Part shown: positions 15,286-23,725 of the stretch, in pieces | Layout of the letters: every line of letters begins with the position of its first letter | How positions within the stretch are numbered: the stretch's first letter is position 1 | Source of the DNA: an uncultured bacterium | GTDB taxonomy: Bacteria; Bacteroidota; Ignavibacteria; Kapaibacteriales; UBA4661 | Assembly (NCBI GenBank): GCA_937899715.1 | Contig: CALCNX010000061.1 | Location: 1 to 38,518 of the forward strand | Direction of reading: 5' to 3' | Length of the DNA stretch: 38,518 nt | The notes under the pieces: generated by a model | Seen by the model: only the letters and a program-made list of their open reading frames with translations | Database searches by the model: none | What the model was told of the DNA's origin: nothing | Made by a program: the position numbers and the translations under genes

Positions 15286-16854
15286 TTAATGCAAGACTGT
15301 AATAAGTCTATACACTCTCTCGGTTGGCGTTTGTAAAACAAGAATGTACTGCCCCGAAGCGAGATGTGAAGTATTCAATGGTAAAGAATGCACTCCGGCA
15401 TTCAATGTGCCTTCGGCAAATGATGCAATACGCGAGCCTGTCATATCCAGAAGAGAAAGAGAGGCAAAGCCGGAGTGAGGGAGTGAAAAGCGGATATCGC
15501 CTTCATCGGAAAGTGGATTCGGTGCAGTTGAAAGCGAAAGAGTATAACTGTCATCGGAAATCGTAGTGGCAGTAGTAGCAAGGGGCTTCGCAAAGTATGT
15601 TCGTATATTCACGCATTTACATAGTCCAGACCAATCAATATTCTTGCGGACAAATCCAAAGGTTTTCATTTGCTCTTCCGCGTTGATAGCAAAAGGAGAT
15701 ACCTGTACTAAAAACTCAGATTTACCAGTAGAATCCTGAAAATAAACGTTATTCCCAAATTCGATGTTCTGATTGGTGAGTGTGAGCATAATAGAATCGG
15801 CTTGTTGTGGTGCTATTACTGGAGTACGTGTATAAACGAAGGTGGTTGTACATCTATTAGAAACCTTGCTATTGTCAAGATTAAATGCTAGTAAATCAAT
15901 AGCGATTGATGAGATAGAAATTTTTTGAGTTGATATAGCAGCAGTATATTGAGAAAATACTTCAAAATATGGTCGAATAGGTTTTCCTTGTGAAAAAGGT
16001 CGAAAACGGAAGAAGTATTGTGTAGCGGGTCGAAGATTTGTAAATGTTGTAGCATCAAAAGTATAGAAGATTGTCGAAAATTGTCTTAGAACTCTAATAA
16101 CTGGTAACATTACTTTTTGGGATTGCTGAAGTTGAAAAAGTGAATCTGCCGATGCTTCTATCAGAACGCTATCTACTAGCAATCGTGTAGTCATTGGAAT
16201 GTGTTGTTCTGAAAATAGAACAGAAGCGTTGATTGAGTAGGGTTGAATTCCAGAGATGCTTATTTGATTTCGTTGAGTATTAGGTTTGATGGATAAAATT
16301 TTGGAAGGAGGAGAGACAATAATAGTACTATCAGTAATAATATATGTGAAAGCACACACATAATAAGTTGAATCATCAAATAATTGAAATATTGGCATTA
16401 GTTGTGAAACAGCTATCATTTGATTAGAAATATAGCGTGATGAAGTGAGCATTGTATCAATTTGACCGTTAAAATTGATAGCGTTGCCAAAGCATAGACG
16501 GCTATATAGTGTTATGCCCATTCTACGTGCAATATTTGAAGAATTTTGTTGAAGTACATCAGATGAGAATAAAGAGTCTTTTGAAATATCAAAAAAGACT
16601 TGAACATCTTGAGTAGTGGAGTTGCGAAGATTTGCAGGTACGGGTGTCTTAAAAACTAACATGAAACCAGTACTTTCATTATCGGCAATTGTTCTTGGTG
16701 CTCTACATGGTGGTAACGCTGACACAACGGGTGGCGGAATAGGTAAATACCGAATAGTCTGCGCAAGACTATCTTGCTCAACAACGACAAACAACACAAG
16801 CAAGAAAAAGGAGAATAAACGCATACAACAAAATGAGAGAAAGTAACGAATCAT
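15286..16854 (-). CDS. Secreted protein with type IX secretion C-terminal sorting domain, 522 aa
   Basis: Exported cargo of the type IX secretion system. The N-terminus is a signal peptide (hydrophobic at about residues 12-26, ending DSLAQ). The C-terminus (about residues 438-522) is a type A sorting domain: STAPNPLSDEGDIRFSLP, then SLSLLDMTGSRIASFAEGTLNAG, then LASGQYILVLQTPTERVYRLITV, i.e. the PNP, G-x-G/N-AG and SGxYxL elements. The middle looks like beta-sandwich repeats; I see no catalytic motif. A second in-frame ATG eleven codons in (MRLFSFFLL) may be the start. Sorting pores themselves (PorU etc.) are not in the window. Its stop lies just upstream of the metY promoter. Confidence 0.85.
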   Translation of the reverse strand: MIRYFLSFCCMRLFSFFLLVLFVVVEQDSLAQTIRYLPIPPPVVSALPPCRAPRTIADNESTGFMLVFKTPVPANLRNSTTQDVQVFFDISKDSLFSSDVLQQNSSNIARRMGITLYSRLCFGNAINFNGQIDTMLTSSRYISNQMIAVSQLMPIFQLFDDSTYYVCAFTYIITDSTIIVSPPSKILSIKPNTQRNQISISGIQPYSINASVLFSEQHIPMTTRLLVDSVLIEASADSLFQLQQSQKVMLPVIRVLRQFSTIFYTFDATTFTNLRPATQYFFRFRPFSQGKPIRPYFEVFSQYTAAISTQKISISSIAIDLLAFNLDNSKVSNRCTTTFVYTRTPVIAPQQADSIMLTLTNQNIEFGNNVYFQDSTGKSEFLVQVSPFAINAEEQMKTFGFVRKNIDWSGLCKCVNIRTYFAKPLATTATTISDDSYTLSLSTAPNPLSDEGDIRFSLPHSGFASLSLLDMTGSRIASFAEGTLNAGVHSLPLNTSHLASGQYILVLQTPTERVYRLITVLH

Positions 16855-17238
16855 TTTTAGACGGACACAAACCTACGACAAAATCAGCATCCCTCAAACA
16901 CTCTCCAACTTAATACTATAATGCTAACTCCTATAAAAGCATCCATTTTTGCAAAAAAAAGTGAACAAAGATTCAGTATCAATGCCATGGTTTTTCGATA
17001 CTGAATATTTACTCAGGTTTTTGGGCAATTTCACAAAAAACAGCCATGTCCGAAGTATTGAAAAATACCCCAAAAGCAGTGAACAAAAAATAACTCCAAT
17101 AAAAATCGGACAAAAATTCGTTTTTGCGCAAAAAACGGCATTTTTATTTCTTTACAAGGTCTGTGGAAAGGTATTTCGCCAAAAAAATTGCTCTGAATAG
17201 GTCATTTTTCGTTGTTTTGCACCCACTTGATTCAACTG
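16855..17238 (+). other. AT-rich divergent intergenic region before the MraZ boxes
   Basis: About 380 bp without a credible gene, between the T9SS cargo gene (minus) and mraZ (plus). It contains A/T tracts and a palindrome CGTTTTTGCGCAAAAAACG (17118-17136). I cannot pick a clear promoter, although it must hold the start sites for both neighbours. Confidence 0.5.
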
Positions 17239-17298
17239 GTGGGAGAAAGTGGGAGAAAAATTCCAGCTTTCGAGCACGGTGGGAGAAAGTGGGACAAT
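17239..17298 (+). promoter_or_regulatory. Four MraZ-binding boxes upstream of mraZ
   Basis: GTGGGAGAAA at 17239, 17249 and 17279, and GTGGGACAAT at 17289: two tandem pairs with a 10-bp repeat inside each pair and 40 bp between pairs, so all lie on one helical face. This matches the GTGGG-type direct repeats bound by MraZ in autoregulation of the dcw promoter. The last box ends 30 bp before the mraZ ATG. Confidence 0.85.
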
Positions 17299-17328
17299 AC
17301 ATTCATTCGGACAGCCCACGAAAGCGCC

Positions 17329-17772
17329 ATGAGTTTCTTCAAAGGACAAGAAACATATTCGATAGACGACAAAGGTCGCGTGAACGTTCCGACGAAGATG
17401 CGCAAAAGCATTCAGCCGGAAGCAGGCGACACGTTTATCTTGACGCGAGGCGTTGACAAATGCGTCGTGGCATATCCAATGAATGAATGGAAGAAATACG
17501 AAGAGAAGTTTGCGACATTAAATCAGTACAACGAAAAAGACCGTTTTTTTCTGCGCATGATTTTGTCGTGGAGTGAAGAGGTCGAAATGGATGCCCAGCA
17601 GCGCGTATCAATGCCGAAGCGCTTACGGGAATTTGCAAGTATCGAATCGAAGGTAACGATTGTGGGCATGATAGACCACATCGAATTTTGGCAGCCGGAA
17701 GAATTTGACAAATACTTGAGCGGTCAGGCAGAATCCTACGAAGATGTTGCCGCAAAAGTAATGACGATATAA
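17329..17772 (+). CDS. mraZ: Transcriptional regulator MraZ
   Basis: DNA-binding protein of the division and cell-wall cluster that represses its own promoter. 147 residues, close to the usual 143-152, with the two tandem AbrB-like half-domains: SIDDKGRVNVPTKMR (residues 11-25) and DAQQRVSMPKRLRE (about 86-99). ATG 17329 opens MSFFKGQETYSID, a standard MraZ N-terminus; the longer frame from 17212 would run through the operator boxes. rsmH follows 43 bp later. Regulation: four GTGGG boxes directly upstream. Confidence 0.95.
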   Translation: MSFFKGQETYSIDDKGRVNVPTKMRKSIQPEAGDTFILTRGVDKCVVAYPMNEWKKYEEKFATLNQYNEKDRFFLRMILSWSEEVEMDAQQRVSMPKRLREFASIESKVTIVGMIDHIEFWQPEEFDKYLSGQAESYEDVAAKVMTI

Positions 17773-17815
17773 TTACGAATTGGGAATTACGAAGACCAAA
17801 GGTTCTCAATTTTCT

Positions 17816-18883
17816 ATGAAAAAAAAACGCACACATTCCGAAAAGCCTCGCTTTATAGCGCCTGCCGCGACAGTGCAGGGCGCAGACGGAACGGAAATTG
17901 CCGCAAAAAATGCTGGTGACTACCACGTACCTGTGATGCTGAAGGAATGTTGCGATTGGCTGATAACCGACCCCGACGGCACGTACATAGACGGTACACT
18001 CGGCGGTGGCGGACATTCGGCAGAAATACTTCGTCGTTTAAGTTCTCAAGGACACTTGATTGCGTTCGATGAGGATGCGGAGGCGATTGCCAGGGCTAGG
18101 CAGCGCTTTCGGGACGACGTAGAAAACCCATCACCACGTATGACCTTGAGTCATACATCCTTCTCTCTCGCATGCAGCATAAAAAGAGACGGGAAGCCCC
18201 AGGCGCAGGACATCACGGGGATACTGCTAGACCTCGGGGTATCTTCCCGCCAGCTTGACACCGGAGGCATCGGGCTAAGCTATCGCGTGAACTCCCACCT
18301 AGACATGCGTTTTGGTTCACGTGATAAGCCTCTTGCGTCAGAGCTTATTGCCACAACGGAACAGGGACAACTGGAGCAAATCCTTCGTGAATTTGGCGAA
18401 GAACCGTTTGCGAAGGTGATAGCGCGGCGGATTGTCGATGTCCGCCGCGTGGCTCCGGTTATGACAACATTCGATTTACGTGCAATTGTAGAAGAGTGCG
18501 TACCGACACATCTGCGCCAGCAGGCACTTTCACGGGTATTTCAGGCGTTTCGTATTGCGGTCAATCGAGAACTGGATGTTCTGGAAGAGACGCTACGAGG
18601 CATCACGCCTCGCCTTGTGAAGGGCGGTAGAATTGTCGTGCTGTCGTATCATTCTCTGGAAGACCGCGTTGTGAAAACCGTTTTTAACGATCTTGCCAAA
18701 CGAAGCATTCCGCTCGACCCCACCAATCCTGATGATGCCGAGGAAGCGATAAAATCGACCACCAGACGTATTGAGCCGATACTGAGCATTTTAACAAAAA
18801 AACCACTCGCACCGACAGACGAAGAAACAAGTATCAATCCCCGTGCCAGAAGCGCAAAATTGCGGGTTGCAGAGAAGTGCTGA
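17816..18883 (+). CDS. rsmH: 16S rRNA (cytosine1402-N4)-methyltransferase
   Basis: SAM-dependent methylation of C1402 in the decoding centre of 16S rRNA. Signatures: HVPVMLKE (37-44), the SAM loop YIDGTLGGGGHS (57-68), LLDLGVSSRQLD, FQAFRIAVNRELD and SYHSLEDRVVK near the C-terminus, ending with NPRARSAKLRVAEK. 355 residues from ATG 17816 against about 310-320 in E. coli, the excess being a basic N-terminal extension of some 35 residues. A TTG 36 bases upstream keeps the frame open, but it falls in a short repeat (AATTACGA twice). In most bacteria ftsL and ftsI come next; here they do not. Confidence 0.95.
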   Translation: MKKKRTHSEKPRFIAPAATVQGADGTEIAAKNAGDYHVPVMLKECCDWLITDPDGTYIDGTLGGGGHSAEILRRLSSQGHLIAFDEDAEAIARARQRFRDDVENPSPRMTLSHTSFSLACSIKRDGKPQAQDITGILLDLGVSSRQLDTGGIGLSYRVNSHLDMRFGSRDKPLASELIATTEQGQLEQILREFGEEPFAKVIARRIVDVRRVAPVMTTFDLRAIVEECVPTHLRQQALSRVFQAFRIAVNRELDVLEETLRGITPRLVKGGRIVVLSYHSLEDRVVKTVFNDLAKRSIPLDPTNPDDAEEAIKSTTRRIEPILSILTKKPLAPTDEETSINPRARSAKLRVAEKC

Positions 18884-19064
18884 TTCTGTTACTCGTCTTG
18901 ATTATTTCCTCCTCAAAAAGACATCCAAACCTTACAGTAGAAACTCCTAAAAGAATTCAAGCAAACGAATTTGCGGAAAAGTGCGTAAATTGGCGGTTCA
19001 ATAATGAACTACCGTTTTTCGGCTATTCTTCACGTAGTCGGTATTTTTCAGCATTTTACACACT

Positions 19065-19832
19065 ATGCAAATACACGAGTTTGAACGCGGCTTGCAAGGG
19101 CGCGTTGCGATTATCACCGGTGCGGCAGTCGGTAACGGGCGCGCTTTTTGCGAACGCCTCGCCGAAGAAGGCGCTATTATTGTCATTGCCGACATTGCCG
19201 ATGCGAGCGAGACCGCAAAGGCTGTCGAGGCGACCGGCGCAAAAGTTCTCAGCCTGAAGGTAGATGCCACCAATCCTGAAGATGTACAGCGAATGGCGCG
19301 AGCCGTTCTGAAGGAGTTCGGCAGAATAGATATTCTCGTCCACAACGTCGGCAAATACGAAGAAGAACCGTTTGAACTTCTTTCGTTTGACCAATGGCGG
19401 CAAATGCTGGATTTGAACTTGAATAGCCTTTTCCTGACCACAAAAGCCGTGCTGCCATCCATGAAAGAAAAAGGTTTCGGACGCATTATCGCGCTCTCGT
19501 CCGATACTGTCTGGCTGGGAACGCCATACCTGACGCATTACGTTACCGCTAAAATGGGCGTCATCGGTTTTGTGCGCTCTTTGGCAAGCGAAGTGGGCAA
19601 GTATGGCATTACAGCAAATGCGATTACCGTTGGCTTGACAGCAATCCAGCGCCCAGAGCAGGGCGGACGTGTCAGTAGCTCAATTCTGGAGCACATTCTC
19701 CCCACCCAAAGCGTTCAGCGCGGCGACGAACCACACGATATTGCGAACGTTGTTACATTTTTGGCACTCCCGGCTTCCGGCATTATCAATGGGCAAACAC
19801 TCAATGTCGATGGCGGCGTAGCGCGGCATTAA
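19065..19832 (+). CDS. Short-chain dehydrogenase/reductase (FabG-like)
   Basis: NAD(P)-dependent oxidoreductase of the classical SDR family, 255 residues. Cofactor loop TGAAVGNG (18-25), acidic IADIADA after beta-2 favouring NAD, HNVGK in place of the usual NNAG, catalytic Asn in LNLNSLF (118-120), Ser146, Tyr159 and Lys163 in the YxxxK motif YVTAK, and a C-terminal FLALPASGIINGQTLNVDGG. Substrate cannot be told from sequence. It is preceded by 181 bp and followed by 90 bp, so probably a single gene. The 126-aa frame that overlaps its start (18877-19257) is not credible. Confidence 0.9.
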   Translation: MQIHEFERGLQGRVAIITGAAVGNGRAFCERLAEEGAIIVIADIADASETAKAVEATGAKVLSLKVDATNPEDVQRMARAVLKEFGRIDILVHNVGKYEEEPFELLSFDQWRQMLDLNLNSLFLTTKAVLPSMKEKGFGRIIALSSDTVWLGTPYLTHYVTAKMGVIGFVRSLASEVGKYGITANAITVGLTAIQRPEQGGRVSSSILEHILPTQSVQRGDEPHDIANVVTFLALPASGIINGQTLNVDGGVARH

Positions 19833-19922
19833 ATTTCTCTGTTAAACATTTCGCTCCGGCTGACGGTCAAAAATTCAAACCGTTTTGATTCACATCATTT
19901 GTTCATCTTTTTTTCAATCCTT

Positions 19923-20888
19923 ATGAAATCATCCCGCATCATAACTGTCGTTGTATTGTCAGCCTTTATTTGTGTAGGTAATACATCTGCCCAAACTAAA
20001 AAAACGACGACGACAAAATCAACGTCAAAAACAGCTCCTGCAAAAACAACATCCAAAACGACAACCACTACTCCTGCAAAAACCACCCCCGCAAAGGAAT
20101 CCGCGCCATCGGCTCCCGCAAGCACCACTACGCCGACAACGCCCGCTCCAACAACCTCAACGACAGCACCAAGTAAAACGCCTGCAGCCACACCTGCAAC
20201 AACATCTACGCCCACAACAACACCTACCCCTGCAACAACTCCGACACAAACAACACCGGAATTGACCCCAAGCCTTGCTTCGAGCGGTATCCAAGAGGCA
20301 CTCACAAAAGGCATACAGAAAGGGGTTGAATTAGTCTCCAAGCCCGACGGATACTTGGGCAATCCACTCATCAAAATTCCTTTCCCACCGGAATTTAAAA
20401 TGGTAGAAGATGGTGTGCGCAAAATTGGTCTGGGAAGCGTTGCCGACCAAGCCGTTACTTCCATGAACCGCGCGGCAGAACAAGCAGCATCGGATGCACT
20501 GCCCATTTTTTTGGATGCTATCAAACAGCTCAATTTTAATGATGTCATGTCCATCTTGAACGGCAGCAATGAACGCGCCGCAACGGACTTCCTCCAACGC
20601 ACCACATCGGCGGCGTTGGCGCAAAAATTCAAACCCACTATTAGCGATGCGCTCAACAAAGTAGAAGCGACAAAATATTGGGGGCAAATTACCCAGACCT
20701 ATAACAAAATTCCGTTTGTGCAAAAAGTCAACCCGGACTTGCCAGACTATGTGACCCAACGAGCGCTTGAAGGCTTGTTCACGATGGTGGCACAAGAGGA
20801 AAAAAATATTCGCCAGAACCCCGTAGCTCGCACGACGGATGTATTACAGCAAGTCTTCGGTGGTATTACCAAAAGCATTGGCAAATAA
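19923..20888 (+). CDS. DUF4197 protein with Thr/Pro-rich linker, 321 aa
   Basis: Signal peptide MKSSRIITVVVLSAFICVGNTSAQ, then about 95 residues of low-complexity Thr, Pro, Ala, Lys and Ser (roughly 25-118) built of TTP, KTT and PAT units, then a DUF4197 domain to the end: GIQEALTKGIQKGVE, KIPFPPEFKMVEDGVRKIGLG, NRAAEQAASDALPIFLDAI, RTTSAALAQKFKP, YNKIPFVQKVNPDLPDYVTQRALEGLF and NPVARTTDVLQQVFG. The function of DUF4197 is unknown; it occurs as a periplasmic or lipid-anchored domain in Gram-negatives. The linker probably spans the envelope. An intrinsic terminator follows at 20921. Confidence 0.85.
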   Translation: MKSSRIITVVVLSAFICVGNTSAQTKKTTTTKSTSKTAPAKTTSKTTTTTPAKTTPAKESAPSAPASTTTPTTPAPTTSTTAPSKTPAATPATTSTPTTTPTPATTPTQTTPELTPSLASSGIQEALTKGIQKGVELVSKPDGYLGNPLIKIPFPPEFKMVEDGVRKIGLGSVADQAVTSMNRAAEQAASDALPIFLDAIKQLNFNDVMSILNGSNERAATDFLQRTTSAALAQKFKPTISDALNKVEATKYWGQITQTYNKIPFVQKVNPDLPDYVTQRALEGLFTMVAQEEKNIRQNPVARTTDVLQQVFGGITKSIGK

Positions 20889-20920
20889 GCAGCAAGCAAA
20901 GTCAGAACTTCATAAAAAAC

Positions 20921-20955
20921 GAGCGGTATAGTTTAAGACTATACCGCTCTTTTCA
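20921..20955. terminator. Bidirectional terminator between convergent genes
   Basis: GAGCGGTATAGT, 5-base loop, ACTATACCGCTC: 12 perfect pairs, with TTTT after it on the plus strand and AAAAAAC before it (Ts on the minus strand). It serves the DUF4197 gene and the HAD phosphatase gene. Confidence 0.85.
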
Positions 20956-20970
20956 TTGTAAGAGTTTTGG

Positions 20971-21687
20971 TTATTCAGTTTCAAACGCTTCTTTGCGGCG
21001 CAGAGTAGCTTGATGACGATACTTCAGGCGGCGGCGTTCAAGGAGTTGTGCCAAAATCGTCTGTACATCGGCAAAGGTAGAAAAAGGATAATGCGGAAGA
21101 CGATTACGATTGCAGTAGGCTGCGAGTGCCTTTTTCGCAAAAATAATATCGGCGTGGTCGGCGGCGCAGAAATCAGAATACCCATCGCCGATATAGACAA
21201 TAAGCGCTTCCGGCGGTATGCTCCTCAAAACGCTATTGCGCTTGCAGGATGCGCAAAAGCACGTGCAAGACTCATCCCGACCCGGAAAGAACGGCGTAAA
21301 TACGCTATTATTGAAAAGAAGTTGATTGCAGAACCGAGGCAATTGAGCCGCCCCCTCGCGCTCAAGAACCGCATCAATATAAACATCGAAGCCATCGGAA
21401 ACGACCGTCAGAGGAATATTTTTTTCACGGCAGAACTCTACAAACCCCCGAAAGTGCTCGTCGGCAGGCTGTTCCTTCGCCCAAGAACGTAAAACGTCCG
21501 GCGTTGTACCACCTTTGAGCGATGCCGCTAGCAAGCGCCAGTATTCCGGCACGGACAATTCACCGCTCGTTAGGCGAGGATAGTATTCGCTAAATCTACC
21601 AAATACATCGAAAATTTTATCGCCGAGGTCTTCGCGGGTAATCGTACCGTCGAAGTCTGTAAAAACGTAAACAGGCGGTTTGAGCAT
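20971..21687 (-). CDS. HAD-family phosphatase, MtnX/PSP-like
   Basis: A HAD subfamily IB phosphatase, 238 residues from ATG 21687. Motif I TDFDGTIT (Asp11 nucleophile, Asp13), motif II VVSDG, motif IV GDGYSDFCAA. Between II and IV lies a cysteine cluster CTCFCASCK, as seen in the TIGR01489/MtnX-like group of diketo-methylthiopentane phosphate phosphatases, which act in methionine salvage. Phosphoserine phosphatase or an uncharacterised phosphatase are alternatives, and no other salvage gene is nearby. The C-terminus is basic (LLERRRLKYRHQATLRRKE). The longer frame start at 21717 only adds a hydrophobic stub. Confidence 0.8.
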   Translation of the reverse strand: MLKPPVYVFTDFDGTITREDLGDKIFDVFGRFSEYYPRLTSGELSVPEYWRLLAASLKGGTTPDVLRSWAKEQPADEHFRGFVEFCREKNIPLTVVSDGFDVYIDAVLEREGAAQLPRFCNQLLFNNSVFTPFFPGRDESCTCFCASCKRNSVLRSIPPEALIVYIGDGYSDFCAADHADIIFAKKALAAYCNRNRLPHYPFSTFADVQTILAQLLERRRLKYRHQATLRRKEAFETE

Positions 21688-21743
21688 GAACAACAAGAAA
21701 ACGAGAGAAATGGGCAAACGGAAAGAATCGGGCGGATGACAAA

Positions 21744-22223
21744 CTAGTGTTTATGCTGCTCACGAGCAAACTGGATATAATCCGTCACAGCAGGCAAGCC
21801 GCCGTTTTGGCGAACAAGCGTTGCCACCTGAGCGCGGTGATAGGCGGAGTGCATAGGGAAATGAGTCAATATTTCGAGTAATGTACTCTTATATTCATTG
21901 CCGAGTGTGTTTTTATAGCTAAAGGAAAGTTCTTGAAGGTCAGTATCAGTCTTGCTTTGCAGGTATTCTTTCCACAGCGCGTCTATAGTGGGAATGCGGT
22001 CACGGATTTCGTCTGTGGTCATTACGCCCCAGACGGGAAGTGCTGTTTCGGGCTTGCCACTAACGCGGGCATACCAGATAAATTGCGCCGCAACAACATG
22101 GGAGAGAAGTTTAATGGCTTGGTCTTTGCCCTCTGCGGACGCAAGCGCCTCAATGCTTGCCAGTGTTCGGTTATTTGCCCAGACTGTATAATTGAGCTGG
22201 TCAAGAAAATATGAGATAGTCAT
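21744..22223 (-). CDS. DinB-family four-helix protein
   Basis: 159 residues with the DinB/YfiT layout: N-terminal YFLDQLNYTVWANNRTL, a first His in LLSHVVAAQFIWYARV (about residue 42), and HFPMHSAYHRAQVATLVRQNGG with two metal-ligand His residues about 120 and 127, ending TDYIQFAR. These three His bind a divalent metal in the family. Members serve as thiol (often bacillithiol) transferases or are uncharacterised; the substrate here is unknown. It lies upstream of the HAD phosphatase in the same direction (about 60 bp to its ATG) and downstream of the J-domain gene. Confidence 0.85.
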   Translation of the reverse strand: MTISYFLDQLNYTVWANNRTLASIEALASAEGKDQAIKLLSHVVAAQFIWYARVSGKPETALPVWGVMTTDEIRDRIPTIDALWKEYLQSKTDTDLQELSFSYKNTLGNEYKSTLLEILTHFPMHSAYHRAQVATLVRQNGGLPAVTDYIQFAREQHKH

Positions 22224-22270
22224 AGTTCGTTAAAAAGTGAAAAAATAAGGCTTCAATTCGGGGAGGCGAA

Positions 22271-22750
22271 TTAAATGCCTTTGAGTACCTTTATTACTTG
22301 GTATGCTTCGTTGATGCGCTGCGCCTTCACGCGGGCTTGGTTTTGTGCATTTTGGTCGAGATGGCTGACGCGGTCGGGGTGGAACTGCATCATAAGTTTT
22401 TTATACTCACGTTTCATATCGTCCACACTGGCGTTGGCAGGCAGACCAAGCACACGGAGTGCTTCTTCCAAGCCCATTCCGCCGTGCTTTTGGGGGGGTG
22501 CTTGCTGCTTCTGCTCTGATTGCTGTTTTTGTTGAGGATTCGCCGCCTCGTCAATAGCACGTTTCAGCCGCTCTTCTTCGGTCTCATAGCCACGATGCGA
22601 AGCGCTGTACGAAGAGCCGGGTGAATGCGCTCTTCTGCGCAATTCCTCTAAAACCTTCGGATCAATGTTTGAATAATCAGGGTCTTCGCGGTTAAAATCA
22701 TTGATGTACGATTCGCCGACGCGACGTAATCTGTCCCAGAGCTGTCCCAT
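22271..22750 (-). CDS. J-domain (DnaJ-like) protein, 159 aa
   Basis: A Hsp70 co-chaperone-type protein with the J domain at the C-terminus (about residues 93-159): EEALRVLGLPANASVDDMKREYKKLMMQFHPDRVSH with the essential HPD at 124-126, then INEAYQVIKVLKG. It lacks the Gly/Phe, zinc-finger and substrate domains of DnaJ. The N-terminal half is charged and ends in a Gln/Lys-rich linker (PQQKQQSEQKQQAPPQK). ATG 22750 (MGQLWDRLRR) was chosen; the frame extends to 22822 and overlaps the upstream glycosyltransferase. Probably recruits DnaK to a specific client through its N-terminus. Confidence 0.88.
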   Translation of the reverse strand: MGQLWDRLRRVGESYINDFNREDPDYSNIDPKVLEELRRRAHSPGSSYSASHRGYETEEERLKRAIDEAANPQQKQQSEQKQQAPPQKHGGMGLEEALRVLGLPANASVDDMKREYKKLMMQFHPDRVSHLDQNAQNQARVKAQRINEAYQVIKVLKGI

Positions 22751-22811
22751 AGTTTTTTGAAGAATTGTTGAGTTTTTGAATGTTACCAATGTTGAATGTT
22801 GAGTTCGGGTT

Positions 22812-23573
22812 TTACCGCACACGTTCTTTCACCTTATCGCGTAAAAACTTTGCACAATTCAGGACGATTGCCGGGTTTTTATGGTGGATATCGGCTTTCA
22901 GATATTCACGATAGGTACGCGACGGATTACCAAAGCTATTCCGCGCTGAAGTGAGCGGTCGCTCGGCAACAATGGTATCCGAGAATGCCCATTTTGCTTG
23001 AGTTCTGAGGCGGTGATAGTGCTCATAGTCCATCGCATATCGGTAGTCCATGCTAAATGTACCGTATCGTTCCCAAACGCGGCGATGGTAATACATTGCC
23101 TGGTGTGCAGTGGGGAGCTTATCTCCAGGCAAATGGGGCGAACCAACTATTTTTTCGGGCGCATTTTCAAATGTCAAACGGGCTTTCCCAAAAACAATAT
23201 CGGCATCAGGCTGCGCTGCATACACGCTGAAGAGGCGAGAGAGTGCATCGGGCGAGGCAAAATAATCTCCGGCGTTCATGTAGCCAATAAAATCGCTCGT
23301 GTGCTTTGCAATTCCTTTGTTGAACGCCTCTGATACGCCGCTATCTTTTTCGCTTACCCACCACGCAATACGGCTTTCAGGCATTTCGGCATATTCGCGG
23401 ATAATCGCCGGAGTTGCATCTTTGGAGCCACCGTCTATCACCAAATACTCAAGACGCGGATAGTCCTGCACAATCACGCTTTCGAGCGTTTTGCGGATAA
23501 ATTTCTCAGCGTTGAAGGCGATAGTAACGACCGTAACGCTGGGAAGACTGCTGCGATTATCTGTTGGATTCAT
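22812..23573 (-). CDS. Family 2 glycosyltransferase, 253 aa
   Basis: GT-A fold transferase: SVTVVTIAFNAEKFIRKTLESVIVQDYPRLEYLVIDGGSKDAT at the N-terminus binds the nucleotide sugar, EKDSGVSEAFNKGI follows, and YMNAGDYF supplies the DxD-equivalent metal site. Soluble, 253 residues, and no membrane helix. The form resembles the WcaA-type transferases used in capsule, O-antigen or exopolysaccharide assembly. It is divergent from a second family 2 transferase at 23726 across a 152-bp gap. Acceptor and donor unknown. Confidence 0.88.
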   Translation of the reverse strand: MNPTDNRSSLPSVTVVTIAFNAEKFIRKTLESVIVQDYPRLEYLVIDGGSKDATPAIIREYAEMPESRIAWWVSEKDSGVSEAFNKGIAKHTSDFIGYMNAGDYFASPDALSRLFSVYAAQPDADIVFGKARLTFENAPEKIVGSPHLPGDKLPTAHQAMYYHRRVWERYGTFSMDYRYAMDYEHYHRLRTQAKWAFSDTIVAERPLTSARNSFGNPSRTYREYLKADIHHKNPAIVLNCAKFLRDKVKERVR

Positions 23574-23725
23574 ACCGAACCGATTATTTTCACGAATTTG
23601 TTACGCACGAAAATACAAATTTACCCGCACAAAGTGGTGAAAATTAGGTATATTCGGCGAAATCAAGCGACTTTTTAGAACGCTTTCCGAATTTCTTCCC
23701 ACGCCCTCAAACGCAACAATAACGC

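Noticed and set aside
18877..19257. 126-aa frame overlapping the rsmH end and SDR start
   Set aside because: It overlaps the well-supported SDR gene in another frame, has no domain, and its composition is that of a frame-shifted SDR coding region.
19895..20659. 254-aa Val/Gly-rich frame antisense to the DUF4197 gene
   Set aside because: It is the reverse reading of the Thr/Pro repeat, which gives an artificial Val/Gly/Ala run.
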